In this document: positions 60,899-64,000 of the stretch, one piece after another
Position numbering within the stretch: the stretch's first letter is position 1
Layout: the number at the start of each line of letters is the position of its first letter
Origin: Colius striatus
Lineage: Eukaryota; Chordata; Aves; Coliiformes; Coliidae
Reading direction: 5' to 3'
DNA: 64,000 nt
Assembly: GCF_028858725.1 (NCBI RefSeq)
Contig: NC_084767.1
Coordinates: 671,501 to 735,500 of the forward strand
Notes under the pieces: model-generated
The model's input: only the letters and a program-made list of their open reading frames with translations
What the model was told of the DNA's origin: nothing
Database searches by the model: none
Translations under genes and position numbers: made by a program

Positions 60899-61751
60899 GT
60901 ATGTAACATTACTACAAAAATGACTTAATACAGATAATTTTACTTTATTTAGTAGACTGTAGACAGAACAGCATCTTTAACTTCGGGGTCAAGATGATGT
61001 TCTTGACATGATGCAACAGTTCCTGCATGTTAATCCCAGTCAAAGCCTTTTCCCACAACTCCACAATAACTATTTTGAGGTGAAAACATCTGGATATCAT
61101 CTTGGTATTTTTCGGAGAGGTGCAGTATTGATTTTTTTTCTTAAAGATTACCAAAAAATGTGTGCCTGTACCTCTTCCAAAAATGGGAGATGGAATGGAA
61201 GAAGAGGGATAAGAAAAATGTTCTAAATTATAGCGTTCATGCAAAATTTATTCCATAGTGCTGGGCTGTGTCTTGCATCACATAAAAGAGTGTATTTTGA
61301 ATGTCACAGCTTTATGCTAGTGTGTCTGCAAGGGACCTACCTCCTCTCTGAAAGAGCTCAGGTTCTTAAATATACAAATCCATCTGTGCTGAAAAAAGCA
61401 ACAGTGATGAGGTATTCAAACCATATGTATTCTTCCTGCAGTGAAACAAAAAAACATTCCCTAGATCCTCCACAGCACTGCCATAGCCTTGTCATCTCTT
61501 TCTGGTGTTAGAAGGAAAACTTTTTAACTTCTGTGATTTGCACACCTGAGTGGTTTGTAGCAAAACTGCATCTCTAATAAAATTGTTGGGTTGACATGGT
61601 TGACCCAACGCTAAATATGATACAGGGCACAAAACTAATGAAGTTTTGTTCAAAGAGCTGTAAGATAACTGCTTTTCTGATGTATGGATTAGTTTCAGGC
61701 CAGTTAAGCACCAATTAGTAGTAATGATGCATGTTTTCTTTCTATCTGTAG
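60899..61751 (+). other. GALNT10: GALNT10 intron 2
   Basis: An 853-bp phase 1 intron with a GTATGT donor and a TTTCTTTCTATCTGTAG acceptor. A small hairpin at 61585-61609 is listed separately. Otherwise nothing was recognised. Confidence 0.93.
61585..61609. repeat. Short inverted repeat in intron 2
   Basis: GTTGGGT (61585-61591) pairs with ACCCAAC (61603-61609) across an 11-base loop. The loop region also repeats the GGTTGAC block directly. It lies about 140 bp upstream of the exon 3 acceptor, where a stem could affect splicing, but it may be chance. Confidence 0.45.
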
Positions 61752-61890
61752 GAAATGGAGAACAGGGAAAGCCTTACCCAATGACTGACGCAGAACGAGT
61801 GGACCAGGCGTACAGGGAAAATGGCTTTAATATCTTTGTGAGTGACAAAATTTCTCTGAATCGTTCCCTTCCAGACATCAGACATCCAAA
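61752..61890 (+). CDS. GALNT10: GALNT10 coding exon 3 (start of luminal conserved region)
   Basis: The exon completes Gly96 and encodes residues 97-141 plus two bases of codon 142 (phase 2 donor AA|GTGAGT at 61891). It contains [20 protein letters not shown] and [20 protein letters not shown], which match GALNT10 almost residue for residue as I know it. These segments lie just before the GT-A catalytic domain, which begins in the following, unseen exon. A sequon NRS occurs at Asn132. The [17 protein letters not shown] signature supports GALNT10 over other family members. Codon 142 begins AA, consistent with the Asn at this point in human GALNT10. Confidence 0.95.
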
Positions 61891-63167
61891 GTGAGTATAC
61901 AGTTCGCATTCCTAGAGTGAAAGTGTACAAGATGTAAATTACTGCATCTGTAGGAGTGTGCTCCTCTTTTGTTATGGGTTCTTGTACCTTTGTTCATCAA
62001 ATACAGTCCTTTCACTACTGGGTCCCACTGTCTCTGTGATAAAGGATTATTGGTAGTAATTGCCAATGCTTGGAGGGGGGAAAACCCCTTCTGATTCCGA
62101 GACTTAAACTTACTAAAAGCTTGCACCCCTGCTCAGAAGAAGTGACTGCTTCCTTCACCTCTCACAATGTTGACAGTTCGGTTCCTGAGCCCACTGACAT
62201 AGCTGATGGTTTTTGGCAACTAATAATTTGAAACAATTTTTTTCTGTAGTGGATACTGATGTAAATGTCTGACTCAGTTGACAAGTGCCCTAAGTGCAGT
62301 CAAGCGATGACTTTGTCACGAAACACTCTGTCCAGTCCTTATGTTGGTCACTAGCTGGAAATGACCACATGAAATGCTCAGAAATAGAAGAAGATACAAG
62401 TAGCTCCATTCAACTATATATGAAGAGTTTTATCAGGAATCCCTCTGATTTATGGATCAATTTCTTAAGACATCTTCCTCAAAAACCTCATCAGGGTTTA
62501 CAAGTAGAGACTAGTTCCAATTGAATGATGGCTTTTGTGTTCAGCTATTTTTGGACATTATCTGTTAGGATGGTGTCAAATGGGATTTTGTGCAAGACAG
62601 GAGAAGTTATTTGTTAACAAAAGTGCTTCAGTTCTGACTTAACCTTTGTTTATACAAAGCTGAAAGGTTTGTAAATACTGTTTATGTGGTTCTTAGTCTG
62701 AAAGCATCGTTAGACGTTTGAATGGAAGCTTGTTTTGTGTAAAGCTGTTTTTATCACAGTTTAGTGAATCCGAATCCAACATTTACTTTATTCATGAGAT
62801 GTAATTTCCAGAAGTCAAGTTTTATAATTTGTTAGCTGCACGTTTGAGGGATTACCTCTTCAGCTGTCACAGCAAACTAATCAAATACACTGGCTTGACA
62901 CCCTTTCTCTATATATTCTCATAAACCAGAGTAGTGAGTATAGCTCCATAAATATTTTAGGCATGCAGCTGAAATGTTTAAATGTGGAGATAAATCAGGC
63001 AACTGAAGATGCTTGTTGATCTGCACATGCTCAAGTTCTAGGAAATACAGTTTGAGTTTGATAACCTAAATTATACCTAGGCCCCATTTACAGGGACTGC
63101 CATGGGCTTTGAGAATTCAAACTTCAGACAATGTCGGTATTTCCTCATCCTGAGCATTTAATATATC
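61891..63167 (+). other. GALNT10: GALNT10 intron 3, first part
   Basis: The intron begins with a strong GTGAGT donor and continues past the window. It is AT-rich with short frames only. No exon is recognisable between here and the CR1 fragment. Confidence 0.85.
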
Positions 63168-63445
63168 ACATGGAATCACTGAGGTTGGAAAAGACCTTTA
63201 AGATCATTGAGTCCAACCATTAACCCAGCACTGCCATGTCCACCACTAAACTATGTCCCTAAGTGCCACTTCTATCCATCTTTTAAATACCTCCAGGGAT
63301 GGTGACTCCCCTGGCTCCCTGAGCAGCCTGTTTCGATGCTTGACAACTCATTCAGTGACAAAATCTTTCCTAACGTCTAATCTAAAGCTTCCCTGGCAAC
63401 AACTTGAGGCCATTTCCTTACCTCATATTCCCCACTGTTTCCCAA
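63168..63445 (-). mobile_element. CR1 LINE 3' fragment, minus strand
   Basis: Its reverse complement shows the CR1 3' UTR with blocks TGGAATCACTGAGGTTGG, AAGACCTTTAAGATCATTGA and CCACTAAACTATGTCCC. The ORF2 C-terminus follows (a GGTGACTCCCCTGGCTCCC block, then AACTTGAGGCCATTTCCTT). It is the same subtype as the copies at 26902-27275 and 45813-46790. It is 5' truncated and lies antisense to GALNT10 in intron 3. The right edge is uncertain by about 20 bp. Confidence 0.92.
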
Positions 63446-64000
63446 AGTTGTTGTCTCCTCGTTGCTAATCCTGCTGTTTAAACTTTTTAAAGATTTGGAA
63501 CTTGTAACTCCAGTCACCAGTTAAAATCATTAAGTGAAGTGTCTGGGTCACCAACAAATTAGGCTGTGAGTAATGGTACACTACAGCAGATTTGCTTGTT
63601 TCCTCAGTGTAGTGAGTTATAATTGTGAAGGTCTCAAGGAGAGGATAAACTGTGTGTATCTAATGGATGCCAGGAAGAGCTGGTCAGGGTGGGGAATTAC
63701 ATGTAATGGAGACTTGCAGTAAAGGAATGAAAAGTTCTGTTGTGTGTTCCCCGCGCCTGTTAAAGATACACCTGAAATGGTATGGCTGGTGTTAGTTGGG
63801 AGTTTGAGAGTGGCTTGCAACAAAGTTCAGCTGAGACCAAGTCCATAAAGAGCACTGTAGAAAGAAAGGAGCTGTATTTTACAGCACTGACTTTACATAG
63901 TCTTTTACATACACTACAAGATAATAGAGACTTTGTCATTTGGAGATGCACCTGCAGACAGTGGGGAGCGTAAGGAGGTGAACTGGGGAAAAAAGCAGTG
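63446..64000 (+). other. GALNT10: GALNT10 intron 3, continuing past the window
   Basis: Intronic sequence with no recognised exon. GALNT10 exon 4, which should open with the CNSK segment and lead into the catalytic domain, is not in the window. Confidence 0.7.

Noticed and set aside
17621..61890. Assignment to another GALNT family member
   Set aside because: The N-terminus [10 protein letters not shown], the GDGQ segment and the [15 protein letters not shown] segment fit GALNT10 far better than the other members I know.
1..64000. CRISPR arrays, rRNA or tRNA genes, prokaryotic operons
   Set aside because: No spaced direct repeats, cloverleaf-type tRNA segments or rRNA stretches were seen, and the context is a vertebrate nuclear gene.

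Overview
The window looks like nuclear DNA from a bird. Five fragments of the CR1 LINE family carry 3' tails and reading frames typical of birds, a solo LTR resembles a family I associate with avian endogenous retroviruses, and one split gene has vertebrate-type GT-AG introns and a CpG-island promoter. I see no prokaryotic, organellar or exogenous viral gene content.

The only protein-coding gene I can support is the 5' part of GALNT10 (polypeptide N-acetylgalactosaminyltransferase 10) on the + strand. Coding exon 1 is 17621-17803 (ATG, cytosolic tail, signal anchor, Gly/Ala-rich stem). Exon 2 is 60796-60898 and exon 3 is 61752-61890. The introns are phase 0 (42,992 bp), phase 1 (853 bp) and phase 2 (runs off the window). 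Together the exons encode residues 1-141 of a type II Golgi enzyme that starts mucin-type O-glycosylation. The catalytic GT-A domain and the ricin-type lectin domain lie beyond the right edge.

Layout. 1-16.7 kb is upstream intergenic DNA, visibly richer in G+C than the intron that follows. It holds one CR1 fragment and several AT-rich, homeodomain-motif-rich blocks that look like conserved non-coding elements (about 500-640, 1040-1170, 4435-4870, 5430-5730, 6395-6570, 13085-13275 and 15630-16480). About 16.8-18.1 kb is a CpG island with a TATA-less promoter: three GC boxes at exact 21-bp spacing, an inverted CCAAT box and an ETS site. 17.8-60.8 kb is the giant first intron, with three CR1 copies, one LTR with an internal 81-bp duplication, a strong CTCF-like site, and a possible intronic enhancer near 54.8-55.2 kb. 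60.8-64 kb holds exons 2 and 3 and the start of intron 3, with a final CR1 fragment.

I found no undescribed biological system. The most useful leads are regulatory: the upstream element cluster, the 21-bp GC-box array, the CTCF-like site, and an unusually intact CR1 ORF2 fragment that has three stop codons but no frameshift over about 900 bp. Conservation claims are inferred from composition and motifs only, because no alignment could be run.
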